A DNA stretch of 64,000 bases from Paenimyroides tangerinum (GCF_003865405.1 NZ_RQVQ01000009.1:35978-99977); one strand, 5' to 3'; counted from the first letter of the stretch, positions 16,466 through 25,639 are shown. The notes: generated by a model not told the origin, from the sequence alone. Program-made: numbers and translations.

Positions 16466-17323
16466 ATGATGAAAAAACTACCTTTCTTAATTACTTTAGG
16501 TCTTTTCGGGCTTAGTAATTTATATGCGCAAAATATTTTGACGCAAACAAATAATTTAGCACCTACTGATTCTGCTGTTGCTTGTGCGATTGGAACATCA
16601 CCGAACTATACAGGTATTTCAGCTAGTAGTTATTTTAGAGCTTATACGATTACTTCTAATATGAATATTAATTCTATTAGAGTTGGTGCTGGAGCTGTAA
16701 CAGGAAATTTTCCTATAACAGTTAAATTACATAGAAGTGCTACCGCTTTTCCAGGTTCATATCCAACAGGATTGACGCAATTGGCTACAGCAACAGCGAC
16801 ATTAACTGCTGCACAAAACGAATCTTTGGTTGTTGTTAACTTTACAAATCCTGTTTCTGTTGTTGCTGGTGAAATAATTGTAGCAGAAGTTAGTAATCTT
16901 AGTACTGATGTAGCTAACGGAGGGAATGGAAGTTTACATTTTATGGGAGTTGTTGCTACTCAAACACAACCTGGTTACATTTTAACTGAAGGATGTGGAT
17001 TTGTAAATCCAACTTCTTTTGTAATGGTTAATCCTGCAGCTAAAATCGTAATTGATTTAATAGAAAATACAACTGCATCATCAGCAGAATTCTTCAAAGA
17101 GAATTTTGCTATTTATCCAAATCCAGTAGTTGATGTTTTAAATATTACTTCAATCAATGAATTAGATGTAAAAGAAGTAAGAATTATTGATATGACTGGT
17201 AAAGTTTTAAATTCAGGTAAACAATTAGAAGCTATTGATGTTTCAGGTTTAGCTTCGGGTGTTTATTTGATTGAAATAGAGTCAAATGAAGGAAGCGCGA
17301 CTTCTAAATTTATCAAAAACTAA
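16466..17323 (+). CDS. Exported protein with T9SS type A sorting domain
   Basis: A 285-residue protein with a signal peptide (cleavage after LYAQ, about residue 22), a Ser/Thr/Ala-rich beta-type body of unknown fold, and a C-terminal sorting domain from about residue 208. That domain has the usual FAIYPNPVVDVLNI, VRIIDMTGKVL, IDVSGLASGVYLIEI and final KFIKN strands, which target proteins for type IX secretion and surface attachment. The cargo domain is not recognised; no catalytic motif is seen. It could be an adhesin-like or matrix protein. Confidence 0.88.
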   Translation: MMKKLPFLITLGLFGLSNLYAQNILTQTNNLAPTDSAVACAIGTSPNYTGISASSYFRAYTITSNMNINSIRVGAGAVTGNFPITVKLHRSATAFPGSYPTGLTQLATATATLTAAQNESLVVVNFTNPVSVVAGEIIVAEVSNLSTDVANGGNGSLHFMGVVATQTQPGYILTEGCGFVNPTSFVMVNPAAKIVIDLIENTTASSAEFFKENFAIYPNPVVDVLNITSINELDVKEVRIIDMTGKVLNSGKQLEAIDVSGLASGVYLIEIESNEGSATSKFIKN

Positions 17324-17361
17324 ATTTAAATGATTATTGATTAATCAATAAATAATAAAAA

Positions 17362-17396
17362 AATAAGCACTTCAATTTGAAGTGCTTATTTTTTAT
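17362..17396 (+). terminator. Bidirectional terminator between convergent genes
   Basis: AATAAGCACTTC / GAAGTGCTTATT, a 12-bp perfect stem (17362-17373 with 17379-17390), with T-rich sequence after it and A-rich sequence before it. It serves the T9SS cargo gene and the convergent CoA-transferase gene, whose stop it touches. Confidence 0.8.
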
Positions 17397-18658
17397 CTAG
17401 TTAATATATAATATTCTTTTTCTATTTGTTCTCTGAAATTTGGATGAGCAATATCGATTAATGCTTTTGCGCGTTGTTTTAAAGTTTTTCCATATAAGTT
17501 AGCAATTCCATATTCGGTAACAATGTATTGAACATGAGCGCGTGTTGTTACAACACCTGCACCTTGGTTTAACATTGGAACAATTTTGTTCACTCCCTTT
17601 GCAGTGATAGACGGAAGTGCAATAATAGCTTTTCCTTCTTTACTTAATGAAGCACCTCTAATAAAATCCATTTGTCCACCAACTCCCGAATACATTTTTG
17701 AACCAAAAGAATCAGCGCAAACTTGACCAGTTAAATCTACTTCAATTGCAGAATTTATTGCTATCATTCGGTCGTTTTTTCGAATATTTGCTGTATCGTT
17801 TACATAAGAAGATTCTTTCATAACCAAGAACGGATTGTCATTTACAAAATCAAAAAGACGTTGTGAGCCAGTAAGAAAAGTTGCTAAAATTCGATCCTTA
17901 AGTAAACCTTTGTGCTTGCCTGTGATAACTCCAGATTCAACTAAATCAATCACTCCATCAGAAAACATTTCTGTATGAATGCCTAAGTTTTTATGATTTT
18001 TCAATTTAGATAATACCGCATTAGGAATAGAGCCAATTCCCATTTGTAAGCAACTGCTGTCTTCGATTAATCCCGCTACAAAATCCCCAATCTTATTTTC
18101 TGTTTCATTGATAGTATCAGCAATCGATTCATGTAAAGGAATATGATGCTCAACAGCAAAATCAATTTCAGAACTATGAATGCTTGCATCACCAAAAGTT
18201 CTAGGCATAAATTTATTGATTTGGGCAATTACTAAATTTGCGTTTTTAACAGCAGATTTTGTAGCTTCAACAGAAACTCCTAAAGAACAATAACCATGAG
18301 CATCTGGTGGTGAAACCTGAATAAAAACAGCATCTAATTTCAAAATTCCTTTCGAAAACAATAACGGAACTTCACTTAAAAAAACAGGAGTATAAGAACC
18401 ATTACCAGCAGCAATTGTATGACGAACATTTGCACCAATGAAAAATGAATTCACATGAAAACTATCTTTATGTTGAATTGCAGCATATTTCGCTTCTCCT
18501 TCTGTATGGATGTGACAAATTTCTACATTCCTAAGTTCATCTGCTCTTTCTGTTAGTGCGTTTGTTAATATTGTTGGTGTTGCTGCAGCTGCGTGAATGT
18601 AAATACGATCGTTTGATTTTATATGTTTAACAGCTTCTTCGGCGGTAGTTATTTTCAT
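17393..18658 (-). CDS. Acetyl-CoA hydrolase/CoA-transferase family protein
   Basis: A 421-residue member of the family that includes 4-hydroxybutyrate CoA-transferase and acetate/succinyl-CoA transferases. Conserved blocks are MGIGSIPNAVLSKL (206-219), GIHTEMFSDG (226-235, Glu230 the likely catalytic Glu that forms the acyl-CoA anhydride), EVDLTGQVCAD (306-316) and GVGGQMDFIRGA (325-336). The acyl substrate cannot be read from the sequence. It is a monocistronic gene. Confidence 0.88.
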   Translation of the reverse strand: MKITTAEEAVKHIKSNDRIYIHAAAATPTILTNALTERADELRNVEICHIHTEGEAKYAAIQHKDSFHVNSFFIGANVRHTIAAGNGSYTPVFLSEVPLLFSKGILKLDAVFIQVSPPDAHGYCSLGVSVEATKSAVKNANLVIAQINKFMPRTFGDASIHSSEIDFAVEHHIPLHESIADTINETENKIGDFVAGLIEDSSCLQMGIGSIPNAVLSKLKNHKNLGIHTEMFSDGVIDLVESGVITGKHKGLLKDRILATFLTGSQRLFDFVNDNPFLVMKESSYVNDTANIRKNDRMIAINSAIEVDLTGQVCADSFGSKMYSGVGGQMDFIRGASLSKEGKAIIALPSITAKGVNKIVPMLNQGAGVVTTRAHVQYIVTEYGIANLYGKTLKQRAKALIDIAHPNFREQIEKEYYILTR

Positions 18659-18987
18659 GTAATGCTTAGTTGAGTTTTATGTTGTCTTTACAAAAGTACT
18701 GTTAATAAGTTGTTTTTTATGATACTTATTTCATTTTAAATTATTTTTCTTCATTAGTGTTTTTAATTTTTTTTGAAAGTTAAGTTTTAATTTGAAAATA
18801 AACGCTTTTGATATTAATATATTGTTTATATTTAAAATAAATTAATAAATTTACACTTATTTTGTATTTGAAAATGTTAATATTTTAGTTATAGAAGAAA
18901 ATAAAGTATTTTTTGATTTAAAGTGTTATCTATAATATAACGTTTTTTACAATGAAATCTATTTAGAAAAATTAAAAAAAATGAATC
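18659..18987 (+). other. Gene-free AT-rich spacer between divergent genes
   Basis: 329 bp of very AT-rich sequence. The only signal noticed is CAAAAGTA at 18691-18698, which reads TACTTTTG on the minus strand, a perfect -7 box 33 bp before the CoA-transferase start. No reading frame, hairpin or repeat worth reporting was seen. Confidence 0.5.
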
Positions 18988-19527
18988 ATGAATTTTACAA
19001 GAACGTTAAATTTTAAATTAGAAGGAATTGAAGGTGATTTCTCAGTTCTTTCCAGCCCTTTTTATTTTAATGGAGTTAAATTATATCACAATGGCATATT
19101 GTTACCAAAATCAGGATCGGGTTTTAAAGGGATTTCATTTAGAATTAATAATCCTAACGGATTTGAAATGTTAACAATCAAAGGAAATGGATTTGTACCA
19201 ATTACCGTTCATATTCAGGATCAGAAAATACAATTGGAACGAGAACTTACAGGCGTTGAAAAAGTCTTGTCGTTTTTACCTTTTGTTATTTTTGGTGCTA
19301 TGATGTTTTTATTTGGCGGAATAGGAGGTATTATTGGGGGAGTGTTTATTGGAATGTCTATAGCGTTATCATTGTTAATTAGTTCAAGTCTTATTAGACA
19401 AGATGTTAATAAAGGGTTGTTAATCTTTTATTTAGTGTTGTTAGGTTTAATATTATTTAGTGTGTATTTTGTAATCACCTTAATTTTTGCTTTTATGATT
19501 GGGGGCGCAGTATCGGCTTTCTTATGA
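18988..19527 (+). CDS. Hypothetical membrane protein
   Basis: A 179-residue protein. Residues 1-85 look like a soluble beta-sandwich (FKLEGIEGDFSVLSSP, FRINNPNGFEMLTIKG), then three hydrophobic segments at about 88-128 (Gly-rich, LFGGIGGIIGGVFIGMSIALS), 143-160 and 163-178. No family is recognised. A Gly-rich transmembrane hairpin of this kind is seen in small proteins of many functions, so no role is proposed. The start at 18988 is preceded by an A-rich stretch and a competing out-of-frame ATG at 18981. Confidence 0.65.
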   Translation: MNFTRTLNFKLEGIEGDFSVLSSPFYFNGVKLYHNGILLPKSGSGFKGISFRINNPNGFEMLTIKGNGFVPITVHIQDQKIQLERELTGVEKVLSFLPFVIFGAMMFLFGGIGGIIGGVFIGMSIALSLLISSSLIRQDVNKGLLIFYLVLLGLILFSVYFVITLIFAFMIGGAVSAFL

Positions 19528-19617
19528 TTTTAATACAATAGATTCGAAATAAAAAGTTTTTTTGTTTTATTAATTTATGTTTTACAGCTATTTTTTTTTC
19601 ATCGTTTTAAAAATGTG

Positions 19618-19625
19618 TACTTTTG
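19618..19625 (+). promoter_or_regulatory. -7 promoter element of map
   Basis: TACTTTTG, a perfect TAnnTTTG box, 20 bp before the map start. Confidence 0.5.
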
Positions 19626-19645
19626 TAATCTGAAAAATCAAAATC

Positions 19646-20464
19646 ATGATTATAATTAAAACACGCGAAGAAATCGAATTGATGCGTGAAGCAGCTTTGT
19701 TGGTTTCCAAAACCTTAGGAATGTTAGCTAAAGAAATTAAACCTGGAGTTACAACCTTACATTTAGATAAATTAGCAGAACAATATATTAGAGATAACGG
19801 CGGAGTTCCTGGTTTTTTGGGATTATACGGATGTCCAGCAACATTATTGACAAGTGTAAATGATCAAATTGTACACGGATTGCCTACTAATCGACCGTTA
19901 GAAGATGGTGATGTGGTTTCTTGTGATTTAGGTACAATTGTTCATGAATATTACGGAGATCATTGTTATACTTTCGAGGTTGGAAATGTTGCACCTGAAA
20001 CCAAAAAATTACTTCAAGTTACTAAAGAATCTTTATATGTTGGTATCAACGAATTTAGATTAGGAAATAGAGTAGAGGATGTTGGTCATGCTATTCAGAA
20101 ATATGCAGAATCTCATGATTACGGTGTAGTTCGTGAATTAGTTGGACATGGAATTGGTAAAAAAATGCACGAAGCACCAGAAATGCCTAATTATGGTAAA
20201 AAAGGACGAGGAAAAAAATTCGTTGACGGAATGGTGGTTGCAATTGAACCTATGGTAAACATGGGAACAAAAAATATCAAACAATTAAAAGACGGTTGGA
20301 CAATTGCTACTCGCGATGGAAAACCTTCTGCACACTTTGAACACGATGTGGCTTTAATTGATGGTAAACCAGAAATTTTATCTACATTCTATTATATTTA
20401 TAAAGAATTAGGAATTGTAAGTAACGAGGAAGACGCTTTCAGACAAGTACCTTTAGTTCTTTAA
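19646..20464 (+). CDS. map: Type I methionine aminopeptidase
   Basis: Removes the N-terminal Met from new proteins in the cytosol. At 272 residues it is a little longer than E. coli Map (264). The full catalytic set is present: His79 (DQIVHGLP), Asp94 (SCDLGTIV), Asp105 (YGDHCYTF), His168 (VGHGIG), Glu201 (AIEPM) and Glu232 (HFEHDVAL). It is followed after 6 bp by a methyltransferase gene, with which it probably shares a transcript ending at the terminator near 21235. Confidence 0.95.
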   Translation: MIIIKTREEIELMREAALLVSKTLGMLAKEIKPGVTTLHLDKLAEQYIRDNGGVPGFLGLYGCPATLLTSVNDQIVHGLPTNRPLEDGDVVSCDLGTIVHEYYGDHCYTFEVGNVAPETKKLLQVTKESLYVGINEFRLGNRVEDVGHAIQKYAESHDYGVVRELVGHGIGKKMHEAPEMPNYGKKGRGKKFVDGMVVAIEPMVNMGTKNIKQLKDGWTIATRDGKPSAHFEHDVALIDGKPEILSTFYYIYKELGIVSNEEDAFRQVPLVL

Positions 20465-20470
20465 TTTTTT

Positions 20471-21235
20471 ATGAAGAAATTATTTAAGATAGTTTTGAAC
20501 AGCATACCTCGACCGATTTTAATTCGGTTGAGTTATGTGGTTCGTCCTGTTTTAGCTTTGTTTTTAAAAGGAAATCGTTTTACCGATCCGATTGATGGTA
20601 AATCGTTTCGGACTTTTCTTCCTTATGGATACGGTCATCAACGTAATAATGTGCTTTCGCCAAGTACACTTTCATTAGAAAGACATCGTTTATTGTGGTT
20701 ATATCTTCAAAACGAAACTGATTTTTTTACTAAAGAATTGAAAGTTTTGCATTTTGCACCTGAACAAGCTTTTTATAAACGATTTAAGAAACAAAAGAAT
20801 TTACAGTATACAACTACTGATTTAGAGTCGCCTTTGGCCGATGTAAAAGCAGATATTTGTAATTTGCCTTTCGAGGATAATTCATTCGATTTTATTTTAT
20901 GTAATCACGTTTTAGAACATATTCCAGATGATAAAAAAGCGATGCAAGAGTTATATCGTATTTTAAAACCTGGAGGAATTGGGATTTTTCAAATACCTCA
21001 AGATTTAAATCGAGAATTCACTTTCGAGGATAATTCTATTGTTGATAAAGCCGAAAGAGCAAGGATTTTCGGACAGTATGATCACGTTCGAGTTTATGGG
21101 CGAGATTATTTCGATAAATTAAGAGCTATTGGTTTTAAAGTAGATGAGGTTGATTATACCAAAAAATTGTCAGCCAATTTAATTGAAAAATATTGTTTAG
21201 CACCAGGTGAAATTATTCCTGTTTGTTATAAGTAA
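20471..21235 (+). CDS. Class I SAM-dependent methyltransferase
   Basis: A 254-residue Methyltransf_11-type enzyme. The order of motifs is LKVLHFAPEQ (motif I, an unusual form of the Gly-rich SAM loop), YTTTDLESPLADVKADICNLPF (acidic residue binding the ribose, split), FDFILCNHVLEHIPDDKKA (motif IV) and LYRILKPGGIGIFQIP (motif VI). The substrate is unknown. The N-terminal 60 residues are basic and include two hydrophobic stretches that may touch the membrane. Co-transcribed with map. Confidence 0.85.
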   Translation: MKKLFKIVLNSIPRPILIRLSYVVRPVLALFLKGNRFTDPIDGKSFRTFLPYGYGHQRNNVLSPSTLSLERHRLLWLYLQNETDFFTKELKVLHFAPEQAFYKRFKKQKNLQYTTTDLESPLADVKADICNLPFEDNSFDFILCNHVLEHIPDDKKAMQELYRILKPGGIGIFQIPQDLNREFTFEDNSIVDKAERARIFGQYDHVRVYGRDYFDKLRAIGFKVDEVDYTKKLSANLIEKYCLAPGEIIPVCYK

Positions 21236-21260
21236 AATCCTGTTTTTCAGGATTTTTTTT
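21235..21260 (+). terminator. Terminator of the map-methyltransferase unit
   Basis: AAATCCTG / CAGGATTT stem (21235-21242 with 21248-21255), loop of five T, then T-run to 21260. It begins at the last base of the stop codon. Confidence 0.8.
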
Positions 21261-21316
21261 ATTTGTTTTTAAATTTAAATGAATATTCATATCTTTAGAA
21301 ATCTAAATTAAATCCC

Positions 21317-22564
21317 ATGTTTCGAAAAAAAATAGTACTACTTTTTATGATTTTGAGTTTTCAAATGTTTGCTCAAAAAGTAAATGAAGTTGCACCACCA
21401 TATTATATAAAATCCGTTTCTATCAATACTGGAGCAGAATCTGTGTATCCAATGTTTCGTTTGGGAGATTATTTCAATATTGAATTTGATGATTTGATGG
21501 CTCAGAGTTCCAATTATTTTTATAAAATAAAGCATTGTAATGCAGATTGGACACCTTCAAATTTACAGATAACAGAATACTTGGGAGGTTTTAATGATAT
21601 GCAAATTTTAAATTTTCAGAATTCATTTAACACACTTCAAAGTTTTACACATTATAAATTGACATTACCTAATAGTAATACCCGTTTTTTAATTAGTGGA
21701 AATTATATTATTGAAGTTTTAGATGATGATGGAGATATTATGTTTTCTCGTAAAGTGATTGTTTATCAAGAAGAAGTTGGTGTTGGAGTTACGATTAATC
21801 GTACAAGAAATAATGCGACTATAGATTCGAAACAAAATGTTGCCATTACGATTGATTATAACGCTGAGGCTTACAATAATCCGAAAGAAAATTTCAAAAT
21901 TGCTATTATGCAAAATGGGCGTTTTGATACTTCGATAACAAATGTACCACCACAATATACAATCGGAAGTCAGTTTATTTATAATTATGATACAGAAACA
22001 CAGTTTTTTGGAGGAAATGAATTTTTATATTTCGATAATAGTAATATAACTCAAGTTAATAATAATATTGCAAAAATAACTTCTACGGACATTTATAATT
22101 CTTATTTATATCCGCTTCCGCCTCGAGGTTTAAGACAATATTCTTATTACGAAGATTTAAACGGAACTTTCTTGCCTCGAAATAAATTTAGAAATGATGC
22201 AGCGACAGAAGCTGATTATGCTTGGGTTTATTTCAATTTACCAACTGAAGAATATGTTGGAAAAGATGTTTATGTTGTTGGAATGGTTGATAACTATTTA
22301 TTGACAGATAGAAATAAATTAGAATATGATGCTTCCGAAAAAGCTTATAAAAAAGCTATTTTATTAAAACAAGGATTTACGAGTTATTTGTTTAGTTTAG
22401 TAGATTCAAAAACTAAAAAAATAGATTTTCAGGATTCGATTGATGGAAACTTTTATCAAACAGAAAATGATTATCAAGTAATTGTCTATTATAGAGGAAT
22501 CATTGACCGTTCTGATCGTGTAATCGGATTTGGAGCAGCAAAGAGTCTAAATATAACAAATTAA
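21317..22564 (+). CDS. Type IX secretion system plug protein (DUF5103)
   Basis: A 415-residue exported protein with signal peptide cleaved near MFAQ (residue 19). It matches the DUF5103 family: an N-terminal PPYYIKSVSINTG block, KIKHCNADWTPSNLQITEYLGGFND (split here), YKLTLPNSNTRFLISGNY, and a C-terminal LFSLVDSKTKKIDFQDSIDGN region. In T9SS structures, members of this family plug the periplasmic side of the SprA outer-membrane channel. Its presence agrees with the T9SS cargo protein at 16466-17323. Confidence 0.85.
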   Translation: MFRKKIVLLFMILSFQMFAQKVNEVAPPYYIKSVSINTGAESVYPMFRLGDYFNIEFDDLMAQSSNYFYKIKHCNADWTPSNLQITEYLGGFNDMQILNFQNSFNTLQSFTHYKLTLPNSNTRFLISGNYIIEVLDDDGDIMFSRKVIVYQEEVGVGVTINRTRNNATIDSKQNVAITIDYNAEAYNNPKENFKIAIMQNGRFDTSITNVPPQYTIGSQFIYNYDTETQFFGGNEFLYFDNSNITQVNNNIAKITSTDIYNSYLYPLPPRGLRQYSYYEDLNGTFLPRNKFRNDAATEADYAWVYFNLPTEEYVGKDVYVVGMVDNYLLTDRNKLEYDASEKAYKKAILLKQGFTSYLFSLVDSKTKKIDFQDSIDGNFYQTENDYQVIVYYRGIIDRSDRVIGFGAAKSLNITN

Positions 22565-22588
22565 CAATTTATTACCACTTATATTTCT

Positions 22589-22596
22589 TAACTTTG
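22589..22596 (+). promoter_or_regulatory. -7 promoter element that decides the apaG start
   Basis: TAACTTTG, a perfect TAnnTTTG box. Transcription would start near 22603, so a TTG codon at 22605 is too close to the 5' end and the ATG at 22617 is the likelier start. Confidence 0.5.
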
Positions 22597-22616
22597 AATA
22601 TCAATTGATTTTAATT

Positions 22617-23003
22617 ATGATTTCTCAAATTACCAAAGGCATTAAGATAACTGTAAAAACGAGTTTTGAAGGTACTTATTTTAAGAACCATAAAATTCAG
22701 TTTGCTTTTAGTTATGAAATTACCATAGAGAATCAAGGTAAAGATTATGTTCAATTAGATTCGCGTCATTGGGAAATAAAAGATGCATTAAACGGATTAG
22801 AATTGGTTGATGGAGAAGGTGTTTTAGGAAGAAAACCAATTATTAAACCTGGAGAAAAACACAGTTATAGTTCTGGATGTTTGTTGACATCACCTTTCGG
22901 AAGTATGAAAGGATATTATAACATGATTAATTTCTCTACAACAAAAAGATTTAAGGTGGTCATTCCAACATTTAAGTTGAGTGCGCCATTCGCAATAAAT
23001 TAA
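22617..23003 (+). CDS. apaG: ApaG-family protein
   Basis: A 128-residue single-domain protein with the ApaG fibronectin-like fold: FAFSYEITIENQGKDYVQL, SRHWEIKDALN, GVLGRKPIIKPGEKHSYSSG and SPFGSMKGYYNM are all family blocks. ApaG is linked to Co/Mg efflux phenotypes in enterobacteria, but its biochemical role is unsettled. The start at ATG 22617 (MISQITKGIKI) matches family N-termini. It sits 31 bp upstream of pruA and probably shares its message. Confidence 0.9.
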   Translation: MISQITKGIKITVKTSFEGTYFKNHKIQFAFSYEITIENQGKDYVQLDSRHWEIKDALNGLELVDGEGVLGRKPIIKPGEKHSYSSGCLLTSPFGSMKGYYNMINFSTTKRFKVVIPTFKLSAPFAIN

Positions 23004-23034
23004 TCAAACTAAACTAAATCAAAAAAATTTAATT

Positions 23035-24660
23035 ATGCCTAAAGGAATTTTTAATGTTCCAAAAGCGTACAACGAAGTTGTAAAATCATACGCGCCAGGA
23101 ACTCCTGAAAGAGAAGAAGTGAAAAAAGCATTTGCTGAATTATATAATTCAACAGTTGATATTCCTCTTTATATTGGAGGTGAAGAAATCAGAACAGGAA
23201 ATACAAAAAACTTATTTCCACCGTTTGATCATCAACATCATTTAGGTGTTTATCATACCGCTGATAAAGCTTTAGTTGAAAAAGCTATTGTAACAGCACT
23301 TGAAGCTCGTAAAAAATGGTCAGCAATGGCTTGGGAGCACAGGGCTTCAATTTTCTTAAAAGCTGCTGAATTATTAGCTGGGCCTTACCGTGCTAAAATC
23401 AATGCTGCGACTATGATTGCACAAGCAAAAACCGTTCATCAAGCAGAAATTGATGCAGCTTGTGAGTTCATTGATTTCTTAAGATATAATGTTGAGTATA
23501 TGACGCAAGTTTATGCACAACAACCAGCTTCATCAGAAGGAATTTGGAATAGAGTAGAGCACCGTCCATTAGAAGGATTTGTTTATGCGATTACACCATT
23601 TAACTTTACTGCTATTTCTGGAAACTTACCTTCTTGTGTAGCGATGATGGGTAATGTTGTGGTTTGGAAACCTGCTGCAACTCAAATTTATTCTGCTCAA
23701 GTAATTGTAGAAGTTTTCAAAAAAGCTGGTTTACCAGACGGAGTTATCAATGTCGTTTATGGAGATTCAGGAATGATTACAGATACTATTTTAGATAACG
23801 AAAATTTTGCGGGAATTCACTTTACAGGTTCAACAGGTGTTTTCAATGATTTCTGGGGAACTATCGGGAAAAACATTTCTAAATACAAAACATATCCAAG
23901 AATCGTTGGAGAAACAGGTGGAAAAGATTTCGTTTGGGCACATCCATCTTCAGATGCAAAAGAGGTAGCAACAGCTTTATCTCGTGGAGCGTTCGAATAT
24001 CAAGGTCAAAAATGTTCGGCAGCTTCTCGTGCTTATATTCCAGCTTCGTTATGGGAAGAAGTGAAAAATTTTGTAATAGAAGATGTGAAATCATTCAAAA
24101 TGGGTTCACCAGAAGATATGTCTAATTATATTTCTTCAGTAATTACAGAAGGTTCTTTTGATAAATTGGCAAAAGCTATCGATGCAGCAAAAGCTTCAAG
24201 CGAAGCAGAAATTGTTGTTGGAGGTGGATATGATAAATCAAAAGGATGGTTTATTGAGCCAACGGTTATTTTGACTTCAAACCCTAAATACGATACAATG
24301 GAACGCGAATTATTCGGTCCGGTATTAACAGTTTATGTTTATGAAGATGCGAAATGGGAAGAATCATTAAAATTAGTTGATGAAACTTCTAATTACGCTT
24401 TAACAGGGGCTATTTTCTCTCAAGATCGTTATGTAATTGAGATTGCTACAAAAGCTTTAGAAAATGCTGCTGGTAACTTCTATATCAACGATAAACCAAC
24501 AGGAGCAGTTGTAGGACAACAACCATTTGGTGGAGCTAGAGGTTCTGGAACTAATGATAAAGCAGGTTCAGTGTTGAATTTATTGCGTTGGGTTTCTCCA
24601 CGTACTATTAAAGAAACATTTGTACCAGCAAAAGATTATAGATATCCGTTCTTAGGATAA
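23035..24660 (+). CDS. pruA: L-glutamate gamma-semialdehyde dehydrogenase
   Basis: Oxidises glutamate semialdehyde (from proline) to glutamate with NAD. The 541-residue single-function form is typical of Bacteroidota, unlike the bifunctional PutA of Gammaproteobacteria. Aldehyde dehydrogenase motifs are present: FTGSTGVF (263-270), VGETGGKDF with Glu293, and GQKCSAASR with the catalytic Cys327. The C-terminal QQPFGGARGSGTNDK loop is typical of 1-pyrroline-5-carboxylate dehydrogenases. No proline dehydrogenase gene is in the window. Confidence 0.95.
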   Translation: MPKGIFNVPKAYNEVVKSYAPGTPEREEVKKAFAELYNSTVDIPLYIGGEEIRTGNTKNLFPPFDHQHHLGVYHTADKALVEKAIVTALEARKKWSAMAWEHRASIFLKAAELLAGPYRAKINAATMIAQAKTVHQAEIDAACEFIDFLRYNVEYMTQVYAQQPASSEGIWNRVEHRPLEGFVYAITPFNFTAISGNLPSCVAMMGNVVVWKPAATQIYSAQVIVEVFKKAGLPDGVINVVYGDSGMITDTILDNENFAGIHFTGSTGVFNDFWGTIGKNISKYKTYPRIVGETGGKDFVWAHPSSDAKEVATALSRGAFEYQGQKCSAASRAYIPASLWEEVKNFVIEDVKSFKMGSPEDMSNYISSVITEGSFDKLAKAIDAAKASSEAEIVVGGGYDKSKGWFIEPTVILTSNPKYDTMERELFGPVLTVYVYEDAKWEESLKLVDETSNYALTGAIFSQDRYVIEIATKALENAAGNFYINDKPTGAVVGQQPFGGARGSGTNDKAGSVLNLLRWVSPRTIKETFVPAKDYRYPFLG

Positions 24661-24666
24661 AAAATG

Positions 24667-24702
24667 AAAAAGCTCTCAATGAAAATTGGGAGCTTTTTGT
24701 TT
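24667..24702 (+). terminator. Terminator of pruA
   Basis: AAAAAGCTCTCAAT / ATTGGGAGCTTTTT stem (24667-24680 with 24685-24698) with one G-T pair. It is also close to the stop of the convergent gene at 24714. Confidence 0.8.
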
Positions 24703-24713
24703 GGTTTGAATTC

Positions 24714-25232
24714 TTATAAAAGATTAGATTTCTTTTCAGATTTCTCCTCTTTCTTTTCAGATTTTGTTTCTTTTTTCTTGTCTTTATCACAAGATTTTCC
24801 AGATTTTGAACAACAACCTTTTTTCTCTTTCTTAGGTTCTTGGAAGTTCATAGCAGTTTCTAATGAAGAATGCATGTTTTCAACTTGATATAATCCGTCA
24901 CCGATTTTTTCAACCGTTTGTTCGATACTTTCAATAGATTGTTGCGCATTGTCAAATTCAACAGTAGCTTTCTTTGTATCGTAGTCAACTACAGCAGATT
25001 TTACACCGTTTAATTTTGCTAATTTACCTTCGATAACTTTAGCGCATCCAACAGCACAAGACATTCCTTCAATTTCAAAAGAAGCTTTCTCCATAACTCC
25101 AGTAACTTCATTAGAAGTGTTTTCTATTGCTAAAGAATCTTTTCCGTTAGAGTCGATTGTTTCTACAACTTTGTCTTTACATCCTACCAAGAAAATAGTA
25201 GATAAGGCTAATAAAGCGAATGTTTTTTTCAT
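24714..25232 (-). CDS. Lipoprotein with heavy-metal-associated (HMA) domain
   Basis: The ATG at 25232 begins a lipoprotein signal (MKKTFALLALSTIFLVGC, lipid Cys18); the reading frame stays open to a TTG upstream but that adds a non-signal tail. Residues about 50-115 form an HMA domain (FEIEGMSCAVGCAKVIEGKL, 52-71), with cysteines 59 and 63 spaced CxxxC instead of the usual CxxC. The C-terminal 40 residues are Lys/Glu-rich with a Cys cluster (CCSKSGKSC, 140-148). Likely role: periplasmic Cu/heavy-metal binding, by inference. Its N-terminus and upstream DNA are near copies of those of the next gene (25333-25533). Confidence 0.85.
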   Translation of the reverse strand: MKKTFALLALSTIFLVGCKDKVVETIDSNGKDSLAIENTSNEVTGVMEKASFEIEGMSCAVGCAKVIEGKLAKLNGVKSAVVDYDTKKATVEFDNAQQSIESIEQTVEKIGDGLYQVENMHSSLETAMNFQEPKKEKKGCCSKSGKSCDKDKKKETKSEKKEEKSEKKSNLL

Positions 25233-25330
25233 TTTCTTATGTTTTTGAATTATTAATAACAATTTTATATATACAAATGTATAAAAAAAAAGCCACCAAA
25301 AAATGGAGGCTTAAAAATTATGTTTTTTTA
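25200..25330. repeat. Copy 1 of a ~130-bp duplicated segment (signal-peptide start, leader and terminator)
   Basis: This segment and 25505-25638 share the first codons of the two lipoproteins, the AT-rich leader, and the same terminator hairpin. It marks an ancient tandem duplication. Confidence 0.65.
25282..25312 (-). terminator. Terminator of the 66-residue lipoprotein gene (copy 1)
   Basis: AAGCCACCA / TGGAGGCTT (25290-25298 with 25304-25312), one mismatch, followed on the minus strand by nine T. Same hairpin as at 25598-25619. Confidence 0.75.
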
Positions 25331-25332
25331 AA

Positions 25333-25533
25333 TTATTTTAGTTCATCACCAGTAGCGGTTTCGTAACCTTCTGCTTCTGTAGGAGTAAGTTCTGTAGAAG
25401 TAGTATCTTGTTGAGTTACGTTTTCAATTTGTGGAGAATCTGTGCCATCAGTTTCAACTGTATCTACAACTTTATCTTTACAGCTTACCATGAAAATAGT
25501 TGATAAAGCCAATAATGCGATTGATTTTTTCAT
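25333..25533 (-). CDS. Small acidic lipoprotein, sister of the HMA lipoprotein
   Basis: A 66-residue protein: MKKSIALLALSTIFMVSC signal with lipid Cys18, followed by KDKVVDTVETDGTDS, then a Thr/Glu/Gln-rich tail with no fold visible. Seventeen of the first 25 or so residues match the HMA lipoprotein next to it (KDKVV.T motif included), so one gene was copied from the other and the HMA domain was lost or gained. The function is unknown. Confidence 0.75.
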   Translation of the reverse strand: MKKSIALLALSTIFMVSCKDKVVDTVETDGTDSPQIENVTQQDTTSTELTPTEAEGYETATGDELK

Positions 25534-25638
25534 TTTTATTATTGTTTGAATTAATGCGTAATAATATTTTTATTATTGAACAAATTTATAAAAAAAAAGC
25601 CACCAAAAAATGGAGGCTTAAAAATTAAGTTTTTTTAT
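25505..25638. repeat. Copy 2 of the ~130-bp duplicated segment
   Basis: Partner of 25200-25330; shares the lipoprotein start codons, leader and terminator hairpin. Confidence 0.65.
25589..25619 (-). terminator. Terminator of the M16 peptidase pair (copy 2)
   Basis: AAGCCACCA / TGGAGGCTT (25598-25606 with 25611-25619), followed on the minus strand by nine T. It lies 21 bp past the stop of the peptidase gene at 25640. Confidence 0.75.
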
Positions 25639-25639
25639 A

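Noticed and set aside
18659..18987. Riboswitch or small RNA in the spacer
   Set aside because: No stem-loop, terminator or conserved element could be seen; only a promoter-like box.
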